A stretch of 64,000 nucleotides of DNA from Steromphala cineraria (GCA_916613615.1 OU744724.1:25592171-25656170); one strand, 5' to 3'; positions 1 to 9,534 are shown, counted from the stretch's first letter. The notes: a model not told the origin generated them from the sequence alone. Numbers and translations are program-made.

Positions 1-846
1 TACAATTGGTTTCCTTGTATATCTTATTATGGCTGGTGCCGCGAACGGCGCCACATATGGTTCTCAGAGCATCAAGGTTAAGCTTTTCAAGTGCATCTGC
101 TTGCTGTTTTGAGCAATTATCCCAAATGTGACTACAATAGTCAAAAAGAGGGAGAATGAACTGTTTGTACATGGTTTCCAATGTTTTTCGATTTAAACGG
201 TATTTAAGACTTCTAAGACAGTTTACCATTGGTGCAACTTTGTTGATAGTGTCGTTTATGTGTTCATTCCAAGAGCAGTCATGCTGAAGAGTTGGACCCA
301 AATGTTTGTGACTTTGTACTGAATCTATGATGTTATCGTGCATAATTAAGTCAGGCATAGGAAGTGGGTGTATCTTTCGGGTAAAGCGAATAGATTCGGT
401 CTTATTCGGGTTAAATGCCACTTGCCATTGATCTGTCCATTCAGCAATTCGCTTTAAATCTGAATTTATGTCGGTCGCCGTTTCTACGGGGTCACCGATT
501 ATCGCGTATAACGATATATCATCAGCGAAAAGGCGAATGTTACAGTTTATATCTTCGACAATATCATTTATGTATATAATGAATAGGAGCGGCCCCAATA
601 CAGAGCCCTGGGGCACACCAGCAAAAACAGCCCTTTTATCTGAACGGAATCCATTAATAACAACACACTGATTTCTATTTTCTAGATAACTCTCAAACCA
701 TTTCAATAAATTACCCTGAATACCATATTTGCTTAGCTTATGTATAATACCTTTATGCCAAACTCTATAGAAAGCTTTACTTACATCACAGAAAACAGCT
801 CTAATTTCTTTACCCTTGTCTACTGCTCCAGCTATAAAATCATATA

Positions 847-1173
847 CCGTATTTCCTCTAATAAGCGGCCGGGCGCTTATTTTTTCAGCACCCCTTTACC
901 CCCCGGCGCTTATTAGAGGTCCGGCGCTTATTGGAGACCCGGCGCTTATTTCTTTCATAGAAAAAATGAAGTTTGTTTTAAGCCGTGTTTACAACGTCCA
1001 CTTGTAAATGTTTACTTAGGGAGTATTTATCTAATGGTTAGGACCCGGCGGTTATTAGAGACCCGGCGCTTATAAGAGGCCCGGCGCTTATTTTCTCATC
1101 GACCTATGACCCCCGGCGCTTATTAGAGGCCCGGCGCTTATTGGAGACCCGGCGCTTATTGGAGGAAATACGG
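847..1173. mobile_element. Small TIR DNA transposon (MITE-like) with internal minisatellite
   Basis: A 327-bp non-autonomous element sits inside the reverse transcriptase pseudogene. Its ends are near-perfect inverted repeats of about 23 bp: the left end begins CCGTATTTCCTCTAATAAGC and the right end is its reverse complement with two mismatches. A TA dinucleotide flanks both sides (845-846 and 1174-1175), the target duplication expected of Tc1/mariner-type and some other superfamilies. The interior holds about ten copies of a motif around CCGGCGCTTATTAGAG. Removing the element and one TA leaves the host reading frame continuous, which independently supports the boundaries. It encodes no protein; the short open frame at 816-1007 is chance. 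Confidence 0.8.
860..1165. repeat. Short GC-rich minisatellite inside the TIR element
   Basis: Roughly ten imperfect copies of CCGGCGCTTATT followed by RGAGRC occur in two clusters, about 860-950 and 1044-1165. They are separated by a unique spacer of about 90 bp. Some copies vary (a GGTTATT copy near 1047 and a CTTATAAG copy near 1068). The same motif forms the inner part of both terminal inverted repeats, so the minisatellite probably grew by slippage from the element's own ends. Confidence 0.8.
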
Positions 1174-1757
1174 TAAGTACGTCAGTTGATTAACAGTGGA
1201 ATCTCCTGGTGTGAAACCAGATTGAAGATTTGTCAGTATTTCATTATCCCTAAGGTAATTAAATACATGTTTAAAAACACACTTTTCAAAAACTTTTGCT
1301 AGACAACTTATTAGTGCAACGGGTCTGTAATTTGAGCATTCGTTGCGGAAATGTTGCTTCAGTTAGTGAGAGGTTAAACACTTCAGTTAGAGGGGCGGCT
1401 AAAGGCTTTGCAGTCATTTTAAGGAATTTATTGCTGATGCAATCTGGGCCAGTTGCCTTAGTTGTATCTACTGAGGCAAGAATATCAATGCAGGTCGCAT
1501 AACGGAAAGTTGGTGTCAGAAACAGTGTCTTCAATTTGTTTTTCGGGATATGGAACTTTAGTTTGATTTGTAAAGTATTCATTCATTATGTTAGCAATTT
1601 CGGTACTATCCTCATACAAATTATTATCATGGAGAACAGGAGGAAAAGATGTTGATACGCTTTTGCTTTTATTGAAATTTTGTATAAGGCGCCACCAGAT
1701 TTTTGTTCCATGTTTTTCGTTTAATATTTGATCAATTTTGTCAGTGTATAGTTTTTT

Positions 1758-2625
1758 TTGCAGCCCTTACTGACGATGAGCAATGTCTAACCTTTAGAAT
1801 AAATAATCTCCAAATAATCATAAAAAGTTACAAAGTTGTGATCTTTTGAGGAATGATTAGGTCAAAATAAACTGAGAATATGTAAATGAGAAATTAAATT
1901 TTTTACTTTTATAAATTTAACAACAAAACAATAATAAGTAAGTAATTTCTGTGTGTTTGTCAGAATTCGTCTAAAAGGCGTCAAGATATACTTGTCTAAT
2001 ATATATAAACCAAAACGCGATTTTTCCGAGTTGTCAAAATGCTTGTGAATGCCTTATGGTCGAACTGGTTCCCTTTTTCTTTTAAGATCAGCATATAGTC
2101 CCAATTCACAGTGATAAACCTAAAAGCTAAAACAAAGATGTTTTTTGATTGTTAATTACACCTGAAAATACTAGTCAGAACTGAAAACAAATAATTTATA
2201 TCTGTTGGGTAAAAATATTATTTTATCTTCTGACTGTTTTTAATACCTTTCCATGATAAGTGTTTATTATAAGAGAAATCAACATGCATTTCAGATCATT
2301 TTAAAACATTTAAAAATACATATTAGTTTAACTCTATTCACAAACAGATTTCATCTTAAAAGCTTTGTATGAAAGATATAACCAATTAAAAGGTGAAATA
2401 TTCTTTTAACATAAAGGAACAACTTAGTCACACTAAATTTGCGATATTAATAAACCAATAATATAAATGTTTTAAGGTGAGGATGATTCATGTACGCTTT
2501 TCCTTGTATTGTGACAGATATATCAAAATCAAATTTTAATTAAATAATGGTTAATATATTGGACTAGTGATATTTAAATCATATCGGTGGTAAACATATC
2601 TTTATATAAGGAATAAGGTACCTGT
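1758..2625. other. AT-rich single-copy flank, no gene seen
   Basis: This sequence lies between the end of the retroelement coding region and the first H1-5S unit. It is AT-rich, has no open frame of note, and contains none of the array's sequence. I see no tRNA, snRNA or repeat that I can name. The array begins abruptly at 2626, where AACATGCTAATTG matches the start of every other unit. Confidence 0.6.
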
Positions 2626-3189
2626 AACATGCTAATTGTTGAGTGAAAACACATCGTTAGTGACAAGGAATCGGATATCATATAATTTCTACCTACAATC
2701 AATACAGTGTATTTAAAAGTCTTTACTTATCTAATGACGGGGTTTATTGATTTAAATGGTGTTTTGAAAATATTATCATATTGAACATCTAGTTAGAATG
2801 TTTAGTGTTTTCTGTGAAGTAGATTATAAAAGAAGGGATTTCGGGAGAGATTGATTGCTTAGGTGACCGTATGCAAGAATGTGAATAATTCATATTTTCA
2901 ATCAAAATAATTACACATGGACTGAATCATGTATTTTGTGATTTTCAAAGTTACCAATGTATTCTAGCAGGATCCGTTGATTGATGAGAAGGGAGGGGAT
3001 GGTGAGTAGACGGGGGAGTAGGCTTAAGCTAAGGAGAATGACGTGAGACTGAGGGGTAAGGGGTTTGAGCTGGGGTGGGGTGGGTTGAGGGGATGATGAT
3101 CTTTATATCTTTATTTGTTTGCTCTATTATCTTCCCTCAAACGGACTGAAATAGTGCATTGTAAAAATTATCTTTTTTGATATTTGTAT

Positions 3190-3205
3190 GGCCCTGAAAA
3201 GGGCC
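3190..3205 (-). terminator. Histone mRNA 3' stem-loop, unit 1
   Basis: On the minus strand this reads GGCCCTTTTCAGGGCC, a perfect 6-bp stem with a TTTC loop, the metazoan replication-histone 3' end signal bound by SLBP. A purine run (AAAAAAGA, plus positions 3171-3178) lies 11 nt downstream and fits the U7 snRNA-binding histone downstream element. Because this copy lost its normal stop, its open frame ends only 2 nt before the stem. Confidence 0.95.
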
Positions 3206-3207
3206 TT

Positions 3208-3813
3208 TTAACCACAAAAGTGTGGGAGATGTCCGGCAACCTTAGCCTTCTTTGGCTTGGCGGCGGCCTTCTTCTTTGGGGTTTTCACCTTCTTGGGCTT
3301 GGCGGCAGCAGTCTTTGCTTTCTTTGGGGTTTTCACCTTCTTGGGCTTGGCGGCAGCCTTCACCTTCTTTGGAGACTTGGCAGCTTTCTTGGCAGCCGTC
3401 TTGGGTTTCTTGGCGGCGGTGGGCTTCTTCACTTTCTTAGGTGACTTTGCTGCTTTCTTTGGCTTAGCAGCGGCCTTAGCTTTCTTTGGTTTGTCAGCTT
3501 TCTTCACCTCACCCAAGCGGAAGGAGCCAGTAGCACCAGTTCCCTTAGACTGTTTCAAGGCGCCGTTCTTCACTCCATTTCTCAGGGCAGTCTTTAGACG
3601 GGCGTTGATAGCAGTTGAGTTTTCACCAACTTTGTAGTTGCTCATGATGTACTTGAGAAGAGCCTGACGTGAAGAGCCGCCCCTCTCCTTCAATGCGGCA
3701 ACAGCTTTCTGTACCATCTCGAGGTAGGTTGGATGGGATGCCACCTTCTTGGGTTTGGAGGCAGTCTTCTTCTTGGGGGTCTTCACGGGTGCGGGAGCAG
3801 CAGTACCGGCCAT
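3208..3813 (-). CDS. Linker histone H1, array-edge copy with lost stop codon
   Basis: This is the leftmost H1 copy. It has the same tail, winged-helix domain and lysine-rich C-terminus as the other copies, but two differences matter. The usual stop codon is changed (plus strand CAACCTTAGCC in place of CAACTTAAGCC), so the frame runs 11 residues further ([11 protein letters not shown]) and stops just before the 3' stem-loop, giving 201 aa rather than 190. Residue 3 is Gly instead of Asp. The extra tail adds a cysteine and a histidine, unusual in H1. A stop codon so close to the stem-loop could also disturb normal histone mRNA processing. It may be a degenerating edge copy that escapes homogenisation; expression cannot be judged from sequence. 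Confidence 0.85.
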   Translation of the reverse strand: MAGTAAPAPVKTPKKKTASKPKKVASHPTYLEMVQKAVAALKERGGSSRQALLKYIMSNYKVGENSTAINARLKTALRNGVKNGALKQSKGTGATGSFRLGEVKKADKPKKAKAAAKPKKAAKSPKKVKKPTAAKKPKTAAKKAAKSPKKVKAAAKPKKVKTPKKAKTAAAKPKKVKTPKKKAAAKPKKAKVAGHLPHFCG

Positions 3814-5169
3814 GGTCATCTTGTGTAGAGTCAGGAGACAGCGGGAGTCAACTTGCGAGTGTGAGCTACAGCGAGCGAATGACTGCTGGTCACCCATGCG
3901 CTGCTTAGAGGCCTGAGTGCGGACGTCGAAGAAAGACACCTACCCCTCTCCAGTCAGATATGAGAGTGTGCATTAGTGTGTGTTTTCTAATGTACTTAAA
4001 AGTTGCTTTGCGCTCTTTAGCGACGCTTTACAAGCAATATGTCTATTGTGATGGATAGAAAAATCATTTACCTACACATCCATACCAGACAATATGACCT
4101 TTGAAAGAAAATAAATATTTTGTGATTAAAACAGACGAGACCACTCACTTATGAAATCACCATTCTTAAGTTTCAAATGCCATCTACAACAACGCGCATC
4201 AATTTTCAACTTATAAAATCCTTGCAAATTGTCGCCAAAACATTAATGCATAAAATAATGTGCTAAGATGGGTAATTTTGTGGATATTATGACGTTTATA
4301 ACTCTTCAAACACAGACAATGAAACACGTCTCACTCGGCAGTCGCCATTACAGACTCTGGCCTCTACATGCATGTATATTTCTTGAGCAGTATAAGGTCC
4401 TAATCACATCGATAATACTACAAACCCGAGTTAAAGTAACTCCTGTTTGGTGTTTTTGCTTTATGTTAAGAATAAAGTTTAATTTGCAACTCATAGCCCG
4501 TGTTTGGAGAGAAAGAAAAAACGCTGATGTTCTCTGTCTGTCTACACTAGGATCGGTGAGATTCGGGCCTGGGTATACACTGGACACATAACATTCTGAG
4601 CTTTGTTATTTGTGTGTTTTCCGAGTGGAAATGTAAAAAAATATGTGTGTCATTAGATTGTTTACTGAGTGGCGTATTTTATTTATTTCAAAACGATGAA
4701 GAAATAACACGTCCGAGCATCTATAGGCCTAAACCCCCTCCCAGTCTCACACTGTAAGCACGAGGTCGTATCTACCTGTGTCTCCCATGATGGGGGTAAC
4801 CTGTATATAAAATATACTCCCCGAACATCAGGTTTGAATCATAATCAGGGGACATACAATATGTCGAACGTGAAAGGTAAAGAAAATATGGAAAAATTAA
4901 AATCACGGGGAGCGACCTGCACATTTGTTTTGTGTTGTTGAATCTGTCCTCACGTGGCTCATACAAAGCGCTGCCGAGTGGATCTATTTCCCACAGGCGT
5001 CATCTCACGGTATTCACCGTCTAGTCGTGATATAAGGCTATGGTTTTAAAAAGAATGAATATTTTCAAATTTGCTGGAGAAGTCCTTGTCTTATCAAATG
5101 AGCGGGGAATGAAAATGCCGTAGAAAACTATAAACAATGGTTGTAGCGATCGTGTGTCACAGGCACAGC

Positions 5170-5177
5170 TATATGTA
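5170..5177 (+). promoter_or_regulatory. TATA-like upstream element of 5S gene (unit 1; same offset in every unit)
   Basis: TATATGTA sits 24-31 nt before the 5S start. Upstream TATA-like boxes near -30 assist RNA polymerase III on 5S genes in several invertebrates. The element is kept in all 18 copies at the same spacing. This is a positional inference without experimental support. Confidence 0.55.
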
Positions 5178-5200
5178 GCCTAACTTTCCCCTTCTCCTCT

Positions 5201-5320
5201 GCCTACGGCCATACCACGTTGAAAACACCGGTTCTCGTCCGATCACCGAAGTTAAGCAACGTCGGGCCCGGATAGTACTTGGATGGGTGACCGCCTGGGA
5301 ACACCGGGTGCTGTAGGCAT
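5201..5320 (+). rRNA. 5S ribosomal RNA, unit 1
   Basis: This is a full-length 5S rRNA gene, transcribed by RNA polymerase III and incorporated into the large ribosomal subunit. It starts GCCTACGGCCATACCACG; nt 1-9 pair with nt 110-118 (GCTGTAGGC) to form helix I. The internal promoter is intact: the A box falls at about nt 50-64 (AGTTAAGCAACGTCG), the intermediate element at 67-72, and the C box at 80-97 (TGGATGGGTGACCGCCTG), by analogy with other animal 5S genes. A TATA-like TATATGTA lies at 5170-5177, about -31 to -24, and a T5 terminator at 5325-5329. The exact 3' end (119 or 120 nt) is uncertain. It points away from the H1 gene on its left. Confidence 0.97.
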
Positions 5321-5324
5321 TCAC

Positions 5325-5329
5325 TTTTT
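5325..5329 (+). terminator. Pol III T5 terminator of 5S gene (unit 1; same offset in every unit)
   Basis: A run of five T residues on the non-template strand begins 5 nt after the 5S 3' end, the usual RNA polymerase III stop. It is present after every complete 5S copy in the array. Confidence 0.85.
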
Positions 5330-6234
5330 CCTCTCCTATTTCTTCATTGCATTGTTCTTGTAACATTCAGTCCAAACTTTTATTTCACACATTTGTATAT
5401 CACCAAACGCATCTAATTTCAAAATAACACCAACACATTCACAAAGAATCTCTCCTCAAAAATCCCTCTATGTCATCTCAACTCACAAACTACCATCAGA
5501 ATTATTCTCCTTTTCTCACTTCACCTCACTCGATGTTCCCATACTTAAATCAGTTAACAGCTTTTCATATATTGTCATAACAAACTATCTCATTAAAATG
5601 TAGGCATTATTAATGGTCAATTATTTTCTTTGTCTAGTGAACAAACTCTTCACTTACATAATCTATCATCTGTAACATGTTCACTCTACTCAAAAGTCGA
5701 AAAGTTCAAATATATGATTACATGAACACATCTCCCCCTCTGACGAGTTGGTTATAGCTGTGCTTTGATAAGGGCAAGTAACTCCTCAAGCCTTGATGGC
5801 AGTCGGGAACATGCTAATTGTTGAGTGAAAACACATCGTTAGTGTCAAGGAATCGGATATCATATAATTTCTACCTACAATCAATACAGTGTATTTAAAA
5901 GTCTTTACTTATCTAATGACGGGGTTTATTGATTTAAATGGTGTTTTGAAAATATTATCATATTGAACATCTAGTTAGAATGTTTAGTGTTTTCTGTGAA
6001 GTAGATTATAAAAGAAGGGATTTCGGGAGAGATTGATTGCTTAGGTGACCGTATGCAAGAATGTGAATAATTCATATTTTCAATCAAAATAATTACACAT
6101 GGACTGAATCATGTATTTTGTGATTTTCAAAGTTACCAATGTATTCTAGCAGGATCCGTTGATTGATGAGAAGGGAGGGGATGGTGAGTAGACGAGGGAG
6201 TAGGCTTAAGCTAAGGAGAATGACGTGAGACTGA

Positions 6235-6274
6235 GGGGTAAGGGGTTTGAGCTGGGGTGGGGTGGGTTGAGGGG
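6235..6274 (+). other. G-rich block with G-quadruplex pattern (unit 2; present in every unit)
   Basis: On the plus strand, six G-runs of 3-4 bases are separated by short loops: GGGGTAAGGGG, an 8-nt gap, then GGGGTGGGGTGGG and, four bases later, GGGG. This satisfies the usual G-quadruplex pattern. It lies about 100 nt beyond the H1 stem-loop, so the plus strand would be the template for any read-through H1 transcript. Unit 1 has it at 3053-3092. Two of the array's length changes fall in or around this block: a 5-bp loss in unit 13 and a 164-bp duplication in unit 6. Confidence 0.6.
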
Positions 6275-6352
6275 ATGATGATCTTTATATCTTTATTTGT
6301 TTGCTCTATTATCTTCCCTCAAACGGACTGAAATAGTGCATTGTAAAAATTA

Positions 6353-6360
6353 TCTTTTTT
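6353..6360 (-). promoter_or_regulatory. Histone downstream element, U7 snRNA target (unit 2)
   Basis: The minus strand reads AAAAAAGA, 11 nt past the stem-loop, the spacing and purine content expected of the element that base-pairs with U7 snRNA during histone pre-mRNA cleavage. All units except 14 keep it; there the fusion junction changes the bases that follow AAAAAAG. Confidence 0.6.
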
Positions 6361-6371
6361 GATATTTGTAT

Positions 6372-6387
6372 GGCCCTGAAAAGGGCC
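6372..6387 (-). terminator. Histone mRNA 3' stem-loop, unit 2
   Basis: GGCCCTTTTCAGGGCC on the minus strand, 35 nt after the H1 stop codon. Confidence 0.95.
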
Positions 6388-6422
6388 TTTTAACCACAAA
6401 AGTGTGGGAGATGTCCGGCAAC

Positions 6423-6995
6423 TTAAGCCTTCTTTGGCTTGGCGGCGGCCTTCTTCTTTGGGGTTTTCACCTTCTTGGGCTTGGCGGCAGCAGTCTTTGC
6501 TTTCTTTGGGGTTTTCACCTTCTTGGGCTTGGCGGCAGCCTTCACCTTCTTTGGAGACTTGGCAGCTTTCTTGGCAGCAGTCTTGGGTTTCTTGGCGGCG
6601 GTGGGCTTCTTCACTTTCTTAGGTGACTTTGCTGCTTTCTTTGGCTTAGCAGCGGCCTTAGCTTTCTTTGGTTTGTCAGCTTTCTTCACCTCACCCAAGC
6701 GGAAGGAGCCAGTAGCACCAGTTCCCTTAGACTGTTTCAAGGCGCCGTTCTTCACTCCATTTCTCAGGGCAGTCTTGAGACGGGCGTTGATAGCAGTTGA
6801 GTTTTCACCAACTTTGTAGTTGCTCATGATGTACTTGAGAAGAGCCTGACGTGAAGAGCCGCCCCTCTCCTTCAATGCGGCAACAGCTTTCTGTACCTTC
6901 TCGAGGTAGGTTGGATGGGATGCCACCTTCTTGGGTTTGGAGGCAGTCTTCTTCTTGGGGGTCTTCACGGGTGCGGGAGCAGCAGTATCGGCCAT
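6423..6995 (-). CDS. Linker histone H1 (reference copy; M33K variant)
   Basis: This intronless gene encodes a 190-residue linker histone that binds nucleosomal linker DNA and compacts chromatin in the nucleus. Residues 1-25 are a short Ala/Pro/Lys tail (starts [15 protein letters not shown]). Residues 26-101 are the winged-helix globular domain (H15), with landmarks [15 protein letters not shown] and TGATGSFRL. Residues 102-190 are a Lys/Ala/Pro tail with SPKK at 124-127 and 147-150 and TPKK at 162-165 and 178-181, the DNA-binding, CDK-type phosphorylation motifs of H1; a further TPKK lies at 12-15. I chose the ATG at 6993-6995 because its context is ACCATGGCC and MADTAAPAP is a typical H1 start. 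The frame stays open upstream, but that part is probably 5' UTR. The stem-loop 3' end marks it as a replication-dependent histone. This copy has Lys at position 33, where most copies have Met. Confidence 0.97.
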   Translation of the reverse strand: MADTAAPAPVKTPKKKTASKPKKVASHPTYLEKVQKAVAALKERGGSSRQALLKYIMSNYKVGENSTAINARLKTALRNGVKNGALKQSKGTGATGSFRLGEVKKADKPKKAKAAAKPKKAAKSPKKVKKPTAAKKPKTAAKKAAKSPKKVKAAAKPKKVKTPKKAKTAAAKPKKVKTPKKKAAAKPKKA

Positions 6996-7138
6996 GGTCG
7001 TCTTGTGTAGAGTCAGGAGACAGCGGGAGTCAACTTGCGAGTGTGAGCTACAGCGAGCGAATGACTGCTGGTCACCCATGCGCTGCTTAGAGGCCTGAGT
7101 GCGGACGTCGAAGAAAGCCACCTACCCCTCTCCAGTCA

Positions 7139-7144
7139 GATATG
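7139..7144 (-). promoter_or_regulatory. Possible weak TATA element of H1 (unit 2)
   Basis: CATATC on the minus strand lies about 145 nt before the H1 ATG, between the start codon and the H1 box. It is the only TATA-like match I see at a plausible place, but it is a poor match and the transcription start is unknown. Confidence 0.25.
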
Positions 7145-7160
7145 AGAGTGTGCATTAGTG

Positions 7161-7167
7161 TGTGTTT
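7161..7167 (-). promoter_or_regulatory. H1 box (AAACACA) of the H1 promoter (unit 2)
   Basis: AAACACA on the minus strand, inside GAAAACACACACTAATG, lies about 170 nt upstream of the start codon. This heptamer is the H1-gene-specific promoter element known from vertebrate and sea urchin H1 genes. It is conserved in all units at the same offset. I see no convincing CCAAT box nearby. Confidence 0.5.
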
Positions 7168-8351
7168 TCTAATGTACTTAAAAGTTGCTTTGCGCTCTTT
7201 AGCGACGCTTTACAAGCAATATGTCTATTGTGATGGATAGAAAAATCATTTACCTACACATCCATACCAGACAATATGACCTTTGAAAGAAAATAAATAT
7301 TTTGTGATTAAAACAGACGAGACCACTCACTTATGAAATCACCATTCTTAAGTTTCAAATGCCATCTACAACAACGCGCATCAATTTTCAACTTATAAAA
7401 TCCTTGCAAATTGTCGCCAAAACATTAATGCATAAAATAATGTGCTAAGATGGGTAATTTTGTGGATATTATGACGTTTATAACTCTTCAAACACAGACA
7501 ATGAAACACGTCTCACTCGGCAGTCGCCATTACAGACTCTGGCCTCTACATGCATGTATATTTCTTGAGCAGTATAACGTCCTAATCACATCGATAATAC
7601 TACAAACCCGAGTTAAAGTAACTCCTGTTTAGTGTTTTTGCTTTATGTTAAGAATAAAGTTTAATTTGCAACTCATAGCCCGTGTTTGGAGAGAAAGAAA
7701 AAACGCTGATGTTCTCTGTCTGTCTACACTAGGATCGGTGAGATTCGGGCCTGGGTATACACTGGACACATAACATTCTGAGCTTAGTTATTTGTGTGTT
7801 TTCCGAGTGGAAATGTAAAAAAATATGTGTGTCATTAGATTGTTTACTGAGTGGCGTATTTTATTTATTTCAAAACGATAAAGAAATAACACGTCCGAGC
7901 ATCTATAGGCCTAAACCCCCTCCCAGTCTCACACTGTAAGCACGAGGTCGTATCTACCTGTGTCTCCCATGATGGGGGTAACCTGTATATAAAATATACT
8001 CCCCGAACATCAGGTTTGAATCATAATCAGGGGACATACAATATGTCGAACGTGAAAGGTAAAGAAAATATGGAAAAATTAAAATCACGGGGAGCGACCT
8101 GCACATTTGTTTTGTGTTGTTGAATCTGTCCTCACGTGGCTCATACAAAGCGCTGCCGAGTGGATCTATTTCCCACAGGCGTCATCTCACGGTATTCACC
8201 GTCTAGTCGTGATATAAGGCTATGGTTTTAAAAAGAATGAATATTTTCAAATTTGCTGGAGAAGTCCTTGTCTTATCAAATGAGCGGGGAATGAAAATGC
8301 CGTAGAAAACTATAAACAATGGTTGTAGCGATCGTGTGTCACAGGCACAGC
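7168..8351. other. Divergent H1-5S spacer (unit 2; same in all complete units)
   Basis: About 1.2 kb separates the H1 promoter from the 5S gene. It holds no gene that I recognise. It contains a strong TATATAAAA sequence (7986-7994) without an open frame or known RNA after it. It also has a stretch TCGGGCCTGGGTATACACTGGA (split here as positions 7745-7766) that weakly resembles part of the 5S internal promoter. Open frames of 60 and 64 codons occur but show no sign of protein constraint. Confidence 0.6.
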
Positions 8352-8382
8352 TATATGTAGCCTAACTTTCCCCTTCTCCTCT

Positions 8383-8502
8383 GCCTACGGCCATACCACG
8401 TTGAAAACACCGGTTCTCGTCCGATCACCGAAGTTAAGCAACGTCGGGCCCGGATAGTACTTGGATGGGTGACCGCCTGGGAACACCGGGTGCTGTAGGC
8501 AT
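8383..8502 (+). rRNA. 5S ribosomal RNA, unit 2
   Basis: Identical in sequence to the unit 1 copy. It starts 1,388 bp from the H1 start codon on the opposite strand. The immediate 5' flank reads CCCCTTCTCC, a variant shared only with unit 1. Confidence 0.97.
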
Positions 8503-8511
8503 TCACTTTTT

Positions 8512-9534
8512 CCTCTCCTATTTCTTCATTGCATTGTTCTTGTAACATTCAGTCCAAACTTTTATTTCACACATTTGTATATCACCAAACGCATCTAATT
8601 TCAAAATAACACCAACACATTCACAAAGAATCTCTCCTCAAAAATCCCTCTATGTCATCTCAACTCACAAACTACCATCAGAATTATTCTCCTTTTCTCA
8701 CTTCACCTCACTCGATGTTCCCATACTTAAATCAGTTAACAGCTTTTCATATATTGTCATAACAAACTATCTCATTAAAATGTAGGCATTATTAATGGTC
8801 AATTATTTTCTTTGTCTAGTGAACAAACTCTTCACTTACATAATCTATCATCTGTAACATGTTCACTCTACTCAAAAGTCGAAAAGTTCAAATATATGAT
8901 TACATGAACACATCTCCCCCTCTGACGAGTTGGTTATAGCTGTGCTTTGATAAGGGCAAGTAACTCCTCAAGCCTTGATGGCAGTCGGGAACATGCTAAT
9001 TGTTGAGTGAAAACACATCGTTAGTGTCAAGGAATCGGATATCATATAATTTCTACCTACAATCAATACAGTGTATTTAAAAGTCTTTACTTATCTAATG
9101 ACGGGGTTTATTGATTTAAATGGTGTTTTGAAAATATTATCATATTGAACATCTAGTTAGAATGTTTAGTGTTTTCTGTGAAGTAGATTATAAAAGAAGG
9201 GATTTCGGGAGAGATTGATTGCTTAGGTGACCGTATGCAAGAATGTGAATAATTCATATTTTCAATCAAAATAATTACACATGGACTGAATCATGTATTT
9301 TGTGATTTTCAAAGTGACCAATGTATTCTAGCAGGATCCGTTGATTGATGAGAAGGGAGGGGATGGTGAGTAGACGAGGGAGTAGGCTTAAGCTAAGGAG
9401 AATGACGTGAGACTGAGGGGTAAGGGGTTTGAGCTGGGGTGGGGTGGGTTGAGGGGATGATGATCTTTATATCTTTATTTGTTTGCTCTATTATCTTCCC
9501 TCAAACGGACTGAAATAGTGCATTGTAAAAATTA
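8512..9534. other. Spacer between 5S and the next H1 3' end (unit 2 to 3; same in all complete units)
   Basis: About 1 kb with no recognisable gene. The first part, after the 5S terminator, is pyrimidine-rich and AT-rich. The segment GATAAGGGCAAGTAACTCCTC just before the unit boundary resembles scattered mollusc repeat motifs, but I cannot name it. The last part holds the G-rich block (9417-9456). Confidence 0.55.

Larger units (their letters stand above)
1..1757 (-). mobile_element. Decayed non-LTR retrotransposon, reverse transcriptase region
   Basis: Read on the minus strand, this stretch encodes the reverse transcriptase of a LINE-type (non-LTR) retrotransposon, the enzyme that copies the element's RNA into DNA at a nicked target. 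The N-terminal end lies near 1757 and the protein runs off the left window edge. Visible motifs in order are a KATGPD segment (about 1440-1460), NYRPVALIS (about 1310-1335), QSGFTPGDST (about 1195-1225), GVPQGSVLGPLLF (about 585-620) and the catalytic FADD box at 518-529. No endonuclease domain is present, so the copy is 5'-truncated. It is a pseudogene: the frame shifts near 1488-1495, a stretch is missing with another shift near 1340-1350, and a TIR element interrupts it at 847-1173. The motif style suggests a Jockey/CR1-like group, but I cannot assign a clade. Confidence 0.85.

Noticed and set aside
816..1007. 63-codon plus-strand frame with PALI repeats
   Set aside because: It is created by the minisatellite in the TIR element and is antisense to no real product.
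1286..1582. 98-codon minus-strand frame as an independent small gene
   Set aside because: It is a piece of the decayed reverse transcriptase between two frame disruptions; its N-terminal 28 codons are out of frame with the RT.
4769..4793. Resemblance to the 5' end of U1 snRNA (ATCTACCTG ... CCATGATGG)
   Set aside because: The 5' splice-site pairing sequence ACTTACCTG is not matched, and no stem structures or Sm site follow.
6439..6819. 126-codon plus-strand frame full of Ala/Phe/Leu that looks like a membrane protein (repeated in each unit)
   Set aside because: It is the exact antisense of the lysine/alanine-rich H1 tail; the composition follows from complementing AAG and GCC codons.
7000..7121. 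N-terminal 42-residue extension of H1 (begins at a GTG)
   Set aside because: The first codon is GTG, the extension has no H1-like character, and the downstream ATG has a strong context (ACCATGGCC) and a typical H1 start. Treated as 5' UTR.
7450..7632. 60-codon plus-strand frame in the divergent spacer, present in all units
   Set aside because: Conservation is explained by unit homogenisation. Differences between units change residues freely and no family is recognisable.
7954..8148. 64-codon minus-strand frame in the spacer
   Set aside because: Short, no known motif, and single-base differences among units are not biased to silent sites.
8351..8548. 65-codon minus-strand frame over the 5S gene
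   Set aside because: It is antisense to 5S rRNA, a common source of false protein predictions.
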